From NCBI GenBank assembly GCA_045542485.1, contig JAZQLC010000065.1:1-34350 (forward strand): a stretch of DNA of 34,350 bases, read 5' to 3'. This stretch comes from SIG575 sp045542485. Its GTDB lineage: Bacteria; Bacillota; Clostridia; Oscillospirales; Acutalibacteraceae. Position 1 is the first letter of the stretch. Each line of letters begins with the position of its first letter. Below are positions 23,224-30,279 of this stretch, in pieces. Made by a program: the position numbers and the translations under genes. The notes under the pieces are model-generated. The model did not search any database, was not told the origin of the DNA, and was given only the letters and a program-made list of their open reading frames with translations.

Positions 23224-24228
23224 ATGACTGATAAGAAAACTTTTGGCTCTTTCATAAAGGCTAAAAGAATAGAGAAAAATTATTCACAGAAAGATTTAGC
23301 AGAATTGTTGTTTGTCACTGAAGGCGCTGTCAGTAAATGGGAGAGGGGAATATCTTATCCCGATATAACGCTTGTTGCGGATATCTGCCGTGTGCTTGAT
23401 ATAAGTGAACACGAATTTATTACAGCATCCACCGACACTGAAACAAGAAAAATGAAACAAGAGGCAAAAAAATTCCGCACAATCCGCGGTGCCTGGTTCT
23501 GGATTCCCACAATATCATATGCGGTGGCGTTGGTCGTTTGTTTTATCTGTAACCTTGCTGTGAACCACACACTTTCCTGGTTTTTTATCGTGTTATCATC
23601 ATTAGTATGTGCATACTCTTTTATCCCGACAGTTACATCTTTTTTTAAGACGAAAAAGTTTCTCGCTTTTACAGCCACCACCTATCTGTCAATTGTACTT
23701 CTGTTGTTTACCTGCGCAGTATATACAAATGGTATGTCTTGGCTTTTGACAGCCTGTATCGGTGTTCTGATGGGGTATGTGCTTATATTTCTTCCTATTC
23801 TTTTATCAAAAAGCAAATTGTCACTATATAGATTTATAATTTCCTTTGCTGTGGTATTTGTTTTGACCATTTTGCTGTTGCTGAATGTAAATATATGGAA
23901 TCCTTTCAGTTTAGTTCCTGCAATACTGATGGCTACCTATGCTTTTCTGCCTTTTATCTTTTGCCCGGTTGTATGTGTTTTTAATTTTGACGGTTTTTTG
24001 AAGACAGGTATCTGTACTTTGTTTACAACGGTGGTTTACTACTTTACATCGTACATGGCAGGTTTGTTATTTGGTACCAATGAAAATCATTATCAAGTGG
24101 ATTTCAGTAACTGGGAACAGTGCATAAACGGAAATGTTCACCTGATATTTCTGATATTCTTTTCGCTTTCCGGTATGATTTTTGTTGTAACAGGAATTTT
24201 AAGAAGACTCAGAATGAGAAGAAAATGA
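23224..24228 (+). CDS. XRE-family HTH regulator with eight membrane segments
   Basis: I take the ATG at 23224, 7 bases after GAGGTGA; TTG at 23218 is too close. The 334 residues start with a Cro/C1-type HTH (about 8-62, with YSQKDLAELLFVTEGAVSKW, ERGISYPDITLVADICRVLD). From residue ~85 on there are about eight hydrophobic helices (for example YAVALVVCFICNLAV and LIFLIFFSLSGMIFVVTGIL). The C-terminus is basic (RRLRMRRK). Such membrane-tethered XRE proteins are common in Clostridia and thought to sense envelope stress or small molecules, but targets are rarely known. No transporter gene sits beside it. It follows the right island boundary and so is probably chromosomal. Confidence 0.85.
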   Translation: MTDKKTFGSFIKAKRIEKNYSQKDLAELLFVTEGAVSKWERGISYPDITLVADICRVLDISEHEFITASTDTETRKMKQEAKKFRTIRGAWFWIPTISYAVALVVCFICNLAVNHTLSWFFIVLSSLVCAYSFIPTVTSFFKTKKFLAFTATTYLSIVLLLFTCAVYTNGMSWLLTACIGVLMGYVLIFLPILLSKSKLSLYRFIISFAVVFVLTILLLLNVNIWNPFSLVPAILMATYAFLPFIFCPVVCVFNFDGFLKTGICTLFTTVVYYFTSYMAGLLFGTNENHYQVDFSNWEQCINGNVHLIFLIFFSLSGMIFVVTGILRRLRMRRK

Positions 24229-24257
24229 CCTTATAGGTTACGTGTTCTTATATAAAC

Positions 24258-24305
24258 GAAACGGCTCTGCCTCTATCGATGAACGATAAAAGGCAGAACC
24301 GTTTC
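24258..24305. terminator. Long hairpin after the XRE gene
   Basis: GAAACGGCTCTGCCT (24258-24272) pairs with AGGCAGAACCGTTTC (24291-24305) over 15 bp with one mismatch; the loop contains a second small pairing TATCG/CGATA. The downstream T-run is short (TTTCTTGG), so terminator strength is uncertain. A 28-codon frame from 24335 with a good SD runs into the antisense exonuclease gene and is not called. Confidence 0.6.
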
Positions 24306-24368
24306 TTGGAAATAAAAATGGAAAGGAGTCTACAATGTGTCAACTCATTGTATATAAAATAATGGGGA

Positions 24369-25010
24369 CTATCCTGCTACGCTGTAATTTGCCAGAAGGT
24401 CAGCGAAAGGACAGTTTTTGACGGGGTGAATCAGATTCTGATAATATGCATTGAGCCTGATTTCTTCTTCTGATATAACCTTTGCAAAAAGCAGGGCAGT
24501 GTTATGTGCGTCAACAAGTCCGTCGTGAGCACCTTCGTCATATTCAACATCGGCGATAATAAGTGCTTCGGACAATGCATATGTTTTGGGCGAATCTATT
24601 TTCTCACCGAACATCTTCTGGCAGTCCATGGAGTTTTCGAGCAAGGCGTCAAGTCGTTCGGATTCGATTTTCTTGAGTCTGGCTTCTTTCCTGAGCTGTC
24701 GGGCGTCGTTATCGCTCCACGCCACCATTATCACATTCTCGGGCAACCACTGAAAGAACATTTCGAGAGCTTCGCTGAATGTGGGTGCAGATGAGACGTG
24801 CCTGGGTTTGATTCTTGTAAGGTTTTCTATGTGCTGGTCAATCCACCCGAACTGAGGGCGGACATAAGTTTTGAACTCGTCAGTTATCTGAAATTTTTCG
24901 TCAAGTAAAACTGCGCCGATTTCGATAATCTCGTTTGCTGAGTGGAACATACTGCGTCTGCCTTTGGGAACATTACACATTTCCAGGTCGATTACAACAT
25001 AGTTGTTCAT
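24369..25010 (-). CDS. DEDDh-type 3'-5' exonuclease (DnaQ/ERI1/KapD-like)
   Basis: The product has 213 residues. Motif I is VIDLEMCN (D8, E10), motif II lies in AWSDNDARQL (the middle aspartate), and motif III is AHDGLVDAHNTALL with the H-x-x-x-x-D pair; together these are the four acidic residues and histidine of DEDDh nucleases. The early IIEIGAVLLDE and the segment LTRIKPRHVSSAPTF are typical of the ERI1/KapD branch, which trims RNA or DNA 3' ends. It is cytoplasmic and 39 bp downstream of a 44-codon gene in the same orientation, probably one operon. The precise substrate is unknown. Confidence 0.9.
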   Translation of the reverse strand: MNNYVVIDLEMCNVPKGRRSMFHSANEIIEIGAVLLDEKFQITDEFKTYVRPQFGWIDQHIENLTRIKPRHVSSAPTFSEALEMFFQWLPENVIMVAWSDNDARQLRKEARLKKIESERLDALLENSMDCQKMFGEKIDSPKTYALSEALIIADVEYDEGAHDGLVDAHNTALLFAKVISEEEIRLNAYYQNLIHPVKNCPFADLLANYSVAG

Positions 25011-25049
25011 TTTTTGTCTCCTTTTAAATTCTGAATGTTTTTCACATTG

Positions 25050-25184
25050 TTATTTTTCTGCTTCCGTTTTTGCAAAAAGGGTTTTGTCATTTTTGATTTC
25101 AATCCCGATCTGCTTTGCGTATGCAGGATTTTTTTTAATTTTTTCTGACAGGCTGATAATCAACAATCTTTCTTTCGGTGACAT
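25050..25184 (-). CDS. 44-residue protein upstream of the exonuclease
   Basis: The ATG at 25184 has AAGGAG 8 bases upstream on the minus strand, and the frame runs 44 codons to TAA: it opens MSPKERLLIISLSEKIKK, continues NPAYAKQIGIEIKNDKTLFA and ends KTEAEK. The amphipathic, lysine-rich helical pattern and well-placed SD argue that it is real. A plausible promoter (TTTACG, 17 bp, TATAAT) lies about 35-70 bp upstream on the minus strand. It likely forms a transcription unit with the exonuclease. I know no function. Confidence 0.65.
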   Translation of the reverse strand: MSPKERLLIISLSEKIKKNPAYAKQIGIEIKNDKTLFAKTEAEK

Positions 25185-25298
25185 TGTGATATCTCCTTTC
25201 GTCTGAAAGTAATATAATTATATATCATATTTTAAAAATCGTAAATTGCAAGGAGTGCAAAAACAAGAGTGCAGAATTTACACAAAGTGCAGATTTGT

Positions 25299-25339
25299 AA
25301 AAATGAGGGTGTCGGAGTAAATCCGTCACCCTCATTTTT
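25299..25339. terminator. Terminator overlapping the end of the HTH gene
   Basis: AAAAATGAGGGTG (25299-25311) and CACCCTCATTTTT (25327-25339) form a perfect 13-bp stem. The stop codon of the minus-strand HTH gene (25340-25338) lies at its edge. The 114 bp between this and the 44-codon gene contain three AGTGCA repeats (25254, 25268, 25286) of unknown meaning. Confidence 0.85.
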
Positions 25340-25838
25340 ATTCGTTTCTGATTCTGTTGTATTTTTCGAGATTAATTTTTTCTTCCGCTAACATTTTTTC
25401 AACCCAGAGCTGCAAGGTTTCAACGGTGATGGAGATTCTCTCCAGCTCTTTCTGGATGAAAACGAAATCCTTGATTTCATCATCTTCGATAACTCCGTCT
25501 GCGGTGATTTCTATTAATCTTTCCTGATTTTTCTTCATCGAGTTAAGAGACGAGAGCATTTCAAGAACAATCTGAGTCAGGTCTTTTACCTTGATTTCGG
25601 GGACATATTTTTCTCCGATGGGACATTCTTTTGAGCAGTAATGGTTGCACAAGGTTGGCTCTGCATAGATTCTGGAAAGTAACATTACCTCGTCGGGGTT
25701 GATGGGGAATTTTCCGTTTTCGATTCTTTCAAGGCGCTCGGGTGTAAGGAGATTGTCAAGCAGTGACGCCTCATCGCAGACATCGTCTCTTGTAAGATTA
25801 TGCTTTTTTCTTATTTCTTTATAAACCGTATCTGCCAT
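25338..25838 (-). CDS. HTH (XRE-like) protein with cysteine motif
   Basis: I choose the ATG at 25838, preceded by AAGGAG with 7 bases spacing; the frame is open to 25901 but that part overlaps the promoter. The 166 residues start with a lambda-repressor-like HTH of about 55 residues (VYKEIRKKHNLTRDDVCDEA, LLTPERLERIENGKFPI). Then CNHYCSKECP supplies three closely spaced cysteines, possibly a metal site. The rest is a coiled-coil-like helical tail (VLEMLSSLNSMKKNQERLIE and onward). Such proteins are widespread in gut Clostridia; I know of no function. The gene is monocistronic with its own consensus promoter. Confidence 0.75.
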   Translation of the reverse strand: MADTVYKEIRKKHNLTRDDVCDEASLLDNLLTPERLERIENGKFPINPDEVMLLSRIYAEPTLCNHYCSKECPIGEKYVPEIKVKDLTQIVLEMLSSLNSMKKNQERLIEITADGVIEDDEIKDFVFIQKELERISITVETLQLWVEKMLAEEKINLEKYNRIRNE

Positions 25839-25872
25839 ACCGATTCTCCTTGTCTGAGCTTTTATATACCTG

Positions 25873-25901
25873 ATTATATCACACTGCATCTGATTTCTCA
25901 A
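25873..25901 (-). promoter_or_regulatory. Promoter of the HTH gene
   Basis: On the minus strand TTGAGA (25901-25896) and TATAAT (25878-25873) are 17 bp apart, about 35 bp before the ATG at 25838. Confidence 0.75.
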
Positions 25902-26045
25902 CAGTAATGCGCGTATTTACCCAATGGTGATTTTGCTGAAAAAGAAATGTGGTATTTGGCTAAAAAGTCAAAAATAAATAATTTCATTGAAATAAAACCT
26001 GATAAGTGATAGTATATAATCAAATAAATCAGGGAGGAAAGAGAA

Positions 26046-27953
26046 ATGAAAAAAATTATTGCTATTCTTCTTTCATTGGTTATGCTTGTTTCTGTTGCGG
26101 TAATTCCCGTATCAGCAGAAAACAGTGCAACAAACGGACAGCTTGAAAGCGTCTTTGCCGAGGGCGAAAACGGTCTTATCGTTTTCGTGACAGGTATCGG
26201 TCAGAGCTATTCATATCTTTTTGATGAAAGCTACACCGAAGAAGGTGCTTTCGAAAAGGGTACACTTCAGGATTATGAAAACTATGCGCCTCTTATTGCA
26301 GAGGGTAAATATTCCACAAGATGGAATCTTTTCAATTCATTTGACGAGGCTTTCTCTGAGACAGAAACAATTCTTTCTATTGTTTCGGTGGTTTCAGGTC
26401 TTCTCCTTTCAGGTGTTGTGGGAAAATGCCTCATCAACGAAAATGATGTTAAGACAATTGTCAGAAATCTCTTCAAATTCAACCTTGTTGATGAAAACGG
26501 CAATTCTCATCCCAGAGTTGTAACGCCAAGATATGCTATGCCTGTTTCCGAATATCCCTATGCTGAGGGCGAGGACGGAGAAATGCGCAGTGAGGCAAGA
26601 GAGCGTTTCTTCTCTGCTATTCCCTGCGAAGATATCGCAAGAGAAAAATTCGGTGAAAACTATGAAGATTTCCTTTATGTTTTCAACTACGGCGCATTCT
26701 CTTACACATCAAAGAATGTGGAAGGTCTCCACGATTTCGTAGAAACAATTATTGCAAACAATAAGGTCGGTGCAAAGGATGTTGTGCTTGTGCCTATGAG
26801 TATGGGTGCGTCTGTTGTTTCGGCATATATGAGCGCATATCCCACAGTGGCTGAAAACCATATCAGACGAGTTGTAGGCATCGTAGGCGCATGGGACGGT
26901 ACAGAAATTATTGCCGATATGCTCACTCAGCAGTATTGCGACAATTCAGCAGACCTTTTCTATAACGGACTTATCAGCGACCTTGTGGGTGAGCCGTGGG
27001 GTTATGTTGTCAACATCGCTCTGAGAATCTTCCCGAAACAGGTGCTGAGAGATTTCATCGATATGGCACTGAGAGGTCTTGCAACAGACCTTTTCGGACC
27101 GACGCCGTCACTTCTTAATATGGCTCCCCTTGACAGATACGATGAAATCAAATGGTGTATTTCTTCCGATGTTGTAAAGAAAGAGGTTGATGCTTTCTAT
27201 CAGGCGAAGGCAAATCTCACAACAATTATGAGAAACCTTGAAAAAGAGGGTGTAACATTCTCCTTTATCGCAGGTTACGGACTTCCCTTCGGCGCTTGTA
27301 CAAGCGATTACAGCCTTTTCGGCTTTATGAAGAATGCTCCCACAACAAACTCTGACGAAATCATCAATATTGACTCAACTGCACCGGGTACATCATTTGT
27401 ACCTTACGGTCAGAAGTTTGAGAACACAGAGGGCAGAGAGCTTTCTCCCGACGGTTCGCTTGATATTTCAACAGCACTTTTCAAGGAGTCTTCCTGGTAC
27501 TTCTATGAGCAGAAGCACGAGCTTGAGTATAACAACACTGCTCTTTCTCTTGCGCTGAATCTTGCAACAGGTGTAATCAAAACAGTTGATGATTGCGACA
27601 ATCCTGAAGAGGATGATTATTACTATCCTCAGTTCAACGATGCAAGAAATCTCAAACCCCTTGTGAGAAGTTACCTTTATGACCTTGAGAGATATTGCGA
27701 AGAGAACAATTATGTTCTCACCGCTGAACAACAGGCTCTTCTTGACAAGGCTGATGCTATGGTCAAATCCACAGAAAACAATTTTGAAGAGGATAATGCT
27801 CTTATGGATGAGGTAAGAGCGATGCTTGTTGATATCGGTGTATATGTTCCTGACGCAGAGCCCGAAACAGGTGAAGTGATTCTCAATGCACTTCTTAAGG
27901 GTGCAAATGATGTTATATATTTCATCTTCGGCGCAAAAGGTTTTGCTGATTGA
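26046..27953 (+). CDS. Secreted alpha/beta-hydrolase-like protein of unknown function
   Basis: The product has 635 residues with a signal peptide (MKKIIAILLSLVMLVSVAVI, cleavage after VSA). The segment VVLVPMSMGASVVSAYMSAY places serine ~252 in a P-x-S-x-G nucleophile elbow, a variant of the G-x-S-x-G of lipases and esterases, at the expected beta-strand-to-helix turn, and it is followed by RRVVGIVGAWDGTEIIADML as in lid-bearing lipase-like folds. An early LIVFVTGIGQSYSYLFDE may form the oxyanion strand. The C-terminal ~110 residues form a helical module (YLYDLERYCEENNYVLTAEQ). I recognise no named family. GGGAGG lies 8-9 bases before the ATG and TATAAT at 26012-26017. It stands alone and ends at a terminator. 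Confidence 0.6.
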   Translation: MKKIIAILLSLVMLVSVAVIPVSAENSATNGQLESVFAEGENGLIVFVTGIGQSYSYLFDESYTEEGAFEKGTLQDYENYAPLIAEGKYSTRWNLFNSFDEAFSETETILSIVSVVSGLLLSGVVGKCLINENDVKTIVRNLFKFNLVDENGNSHPRVVTPRYAMPVSEYPYAEGEDGEMRSEARERFFSAIPCEDIAREKFGENYEDFLYVFNYGAFSYTSKNVEGLHDFVETIIANNKVGAKDVVLVPMSMGASVVSAYMSAYPTVAENHIRRVVGIVGAWDGTEIIADMLTQQYCDNSADLFYNGLISDLVGEPWGYVVNIALRIFPKQVLRDFIDMALRGLATDLFGPTPSLLNMAPLDRYDEIKWCISSDVVKKEVDAFYQAKANLTTIMRNLEKEGVTFSFIAGYGLPFGACTSDYSLFGFMKNAPTTNSDEIINIDSTAPGTSFVPYGQKFENTEGRELSPDGSLDISTALFKESSWYFYEQKHELEYNNTALSLALNLATGVIKTVDDCDNPEEDDYYYPQFNDARNLKPLVRSYLYDLERYCEENNYVLTAEQQALLDKADAMVKSTENNFEEDNALMDEVRAMLVDIGVYVPDAEPETGEVILNALLKGANDVIYFIFGAKGFAD

Positions 27954-27973
27954 TTATTGAATAACATACAAAA

Positions 27974-28012
27974 AGTGGCTGATGTACTGTGCATCAGCCA
28001 CTGTGATTTTTA
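27974..28012. terminator. Bidirectional terminator between the hydrolase and GH36 genes
   Basis: AGTGGCTGATG (27974-27984) and CATCAGCCACT (27992-28002) form a perfect 11-bp stem followed by GTGATTTTTAT, and preceded by an A-run for the opposite strand. Confidence 0.85.
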
Positions 28013-28021
28013 TACTTTCTT

Positions 28022-30139
28022 TTATATCTCTTCGTAAAGCACAAGCTCTGACGACATAGGTGAGGGGAGAGTAACGGTAATACCCTTTTGCTTTAATTCT
28101 CTGCCTGAAAGAGTAAAGCTTTCTCCTGTGTTGTCCAGCGTTACTTTATATTTCTTTGATGCGTCTGCACCCTTTATGCGGATAACCTTATCGCCCTTTA
28201 CATCAGAAAGTGTGAATACCGTTACGGCACCTTTTGATGAGTCGGGAGATGCGATTTCAAGAACTGCAAACTCATTCTTTCTGAGGTGTGGAGTGTGATG
28301 GAAAATCTTTGCCACACCAAGGAAAGGTCGGATAAATTCTTTATAAATCTTTACGCTGTGTTTTACAAATTCCATCTGCTCGGTATTTATTTCTGCTTTT
28401 GGCGGTGCGATTACGTTCAGCGACATATGACCCAGCATACAGTTTCTCATCTGCAAATCAAATGAGCCGTAGTTGTGGCATCCCATTCCTGCAAAAAGTC
28501 TGTCAACTCTCTCGGGAGGCAGAGCCATTGTCATACCGTTTGTGATAATCACTGACCAGGGTGCACACTGACAGTCGGAAACCCAGGTGTGGTTGAAGTT
28601 TTTCATCATACCAAGGTCAGTTCTTCCACCGCCACCTGCACAGTTTTCAAAAATAACGCCAGGATATTTTTTCTTCAGGTTGTTGTACATTCTGTAAACT
28701 GCATTTATGTGGCGTATTGAAACGCATTCGGGCAGTCCGTATTCGTTTTCTCTGATGCCGAAATATTCTGTGAAGTCTACATTGTGGTCAACACGCAACA
28801 GGTCAAGCTCATATTCCTCAATAATTCTTGAAAGCTCACTTTCTGCCCATTCAGCCACTTCAGGCTTTGACATATCGAGGTATTGGCGGCTGACTTCACC
28901 GAAAGTATTCACTGTAAACCAATCAGGATGCTTTTCGTGAATGCCGCTCATTTTCCCGGCATTTTCAATATCAACCCACAGACCGAATTTCATACCGTTT
29001 TCGCGAGTGTAATCTGAAATTTCTTTCAGAGAATGGGGATATCTTTCTTTGTCGGGGATGTTTCTTCCGTTATAAACTGACCATTCGGCCTCTTTTCCGG
29101 GAGGGCAGACCCAACCTGCGTCGACGATGAAAACCTCTGCACCCATTTCGGCAAACTGACGGATATATGATTTGCTGGTTTTCACTGTCATATCGTGCTC
29201 GGCGCCCATACCTGCGCCCACAAGTGATTCCTTGCCGTCGGCGAGAGTGAAAACAGATTTTCTGATATGGGCAATCATTTCGTTGACAGCCTCGTCAACA
29301 TCTCCGAAAACAGAGCCTATGTGAACTTCGGGAGAAACAAAAGCTTCGTGAGGCTTTAAAACGAGCATAGGCTTGTGAGATGTGATTTGAACCTTGAAGG
29401 AAAGACGGGAAGAGCTTCTGTCTTTCTGAGCATTAAGGTCAGCGGTAAAACGGCAACCTGCACTGAAAGCAGTCTGCATAAAAAAGATTTTTCCCGTTAT
29501 GTTGTTTCTGATGAAAACCATAGGATGACGGAATCTGTCACGGCCGAAGCGGGTGTCGATTGATGTGACCTCGGCAGGGAGATTTTTCCAGACGAATTCG
29601 CCCTCTCTTCCCCAGCCGTCATTACAGAAATATCCGATGGAGTAGAATTCTTCCACATCTCTTGATTCTGTGTATTTATCGTACTCCATAATTTCCACGC
29701 CACCACCCATAACGGTAAGACGGCTCAGATTCATAGGAGTGTCAGAGGTGTTTTCAATTTCAAGATATCTTGTCAGCATCGCCGTGCCGTCAAGGAGAGT
29801 GTGTACACGGATTGTGACCGGTTTGTATTTGCTTCTGAGAGTCAGTACGCTTCTGAGATTTTCTTCTGTTTTTTCATAAGTAAAATCTTCAATTTCAAGA
29901 GCGTAGTCAACACTCTGTCCGTCAAGCTCAATGTTGAATGCGAAAGGCTCGGAAAACCTTTTTTTATCAAAACGGGTACTGCATTTTTCAAGGAGATTGA
30001 GAGGATATCCTGCGTCATTCCAGCCGCAGGAAACGAGACTTCCGCCTGTAAACATTTCTTCATAAACGGTTTTTCCCGTTCTGTAACAGAAGGAGGGATT
30101 CTCGCTTTTTTCGTAATATAAATCAAAATATTTTCCCAT
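28022..30139 (-). CDS. GH36 alpha-galactosidase
   Basis: The product is 705 residues without signal peptide, so cytoplasmic. It has the GH36 N-terminal beta-sandwich, then the barrel with AEVFIVDAGWVCPPG (~335-349), MKFGLWVDIENAG, LDLLRVDHN with the catalytic nucleophile D451, FENCAGGGGRTDLGMM (~497-512) and the acid/base loop WVSDCQCAPW (D522). GH36 enzymes remove terminal alpha-galactose, some alpha-N-acetylgalactosamine, from oligosaccharides. The usual KWDMN around the nucleophile is RVDHN here, so substrate preference may differ from raffinose-type enzymes. GGAGTGA precedes the ATG. It diverges from the beta-helix gene with overlapping promoter regions, suggesting shared control. Confidence 0.93.
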   Translation of the reverse strand: MGKYFDLYYEKSENPSFCYRTGKTVYEEMFTGGSLVSCGWNDAGYPLNLLEKCSTRFDKKRFSEPFAFNIELDGQSVDYALEIEDFTYEKTEENLRSVLTLRSKYKPVTIRVHTLLDGTAMLTRYLEIENTSDTPMNLSRLTVMGGGVEIMEYDKYTESRDVEEFYSIGYFCNDGWGREGEFVWKNLPAEVTSIDTRFGRDRFRHPMVFIRNNITGKIFFMQTAFSAGCRFTADLNAQKDRSSSRLSFKVQITSHKPMLVLKPHEAFVSPEVHIGSVFGDVDEAVNEMIAHIRKSVFTLADGKESLVGAGMGAEHDMTVKTSKSYIRQFAEMGAEVFIVDAGWVCPPGKEAEWSVYNGRNIPDKERYPHSLKEISDYTRENGMKFGLWVDIENAGKMSGIHEKHPDWFTVNTFGEVSRQYLDMSKPEVAEWAESELSRIIEEYELDLLRVDHNVDFTEYFGIRENEYGLPECVSIRHINAVYRMYNNLKKKYPGVIFENCAGGGGRTDLGMMKNFNHTWVSDCQCAPWSVIITNGMTMALPPERVDRLFAGMGCHNYGSFDLQMRNCMLGHMSLNVIAPPKAEINTEQMEFVKHSVKIYKEFIRPFLGVAKIFHHTPHLRKNEFAVLEIASPDSSKGAVTVFTLSDVKGDKVIRIKGADASKKYKVTLDNTGESFTLSGRELKQKGITVTLPSPMSSELVLYEEI

Positions 30140-30169
30140 AAAATCACTCCGCTTTTTATGTTTGATTTA

Positions 30170-30229
30170 AGGTTAACATATGGGAACGGAAAAGTCAATG
30201 TTTACATCGAAGTCCGTTTATGTTATAAT
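30170..30229. promoter_or_regulatory. Back-to-back divergent promoters of GH36 and the beta-helix gene
   Basis: Plus strand: TTTACA (30201-30206), 17 bp, TATAAT (30224-30229). Minus strand: TTGACT (30198-30193), 17 bp, TAACCT (30175-30170). The two -35 boxes are only 2 bp apart. The inverted pair ACGGA (30187-30191) and TCCGT (30213-30217) frames them and may be a common operator. Confidence 0.65.
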
Positions 30230-30279
30230 TTATAATATGATTTTCAGGCAAAATTTCTTTTTTGAAAGGAAGGAATATT

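Noticed and set aside
24335..24421. A 28-codon plus-strand frame with a good SD (MCQLIVYKIMGT...)
   Set aside because: It runs into the antisense coding sequence of the exonuclease, has no promoter that I can see, and the composition is not protein-like.
25254..25291. Three AGTGCA repeats as a possible CRISPR-like or iteron array
   Set aside because: Six-base units with unequal spacing of 14 and 18 bp are too short and few for an array; at most a weak regulatory motif.
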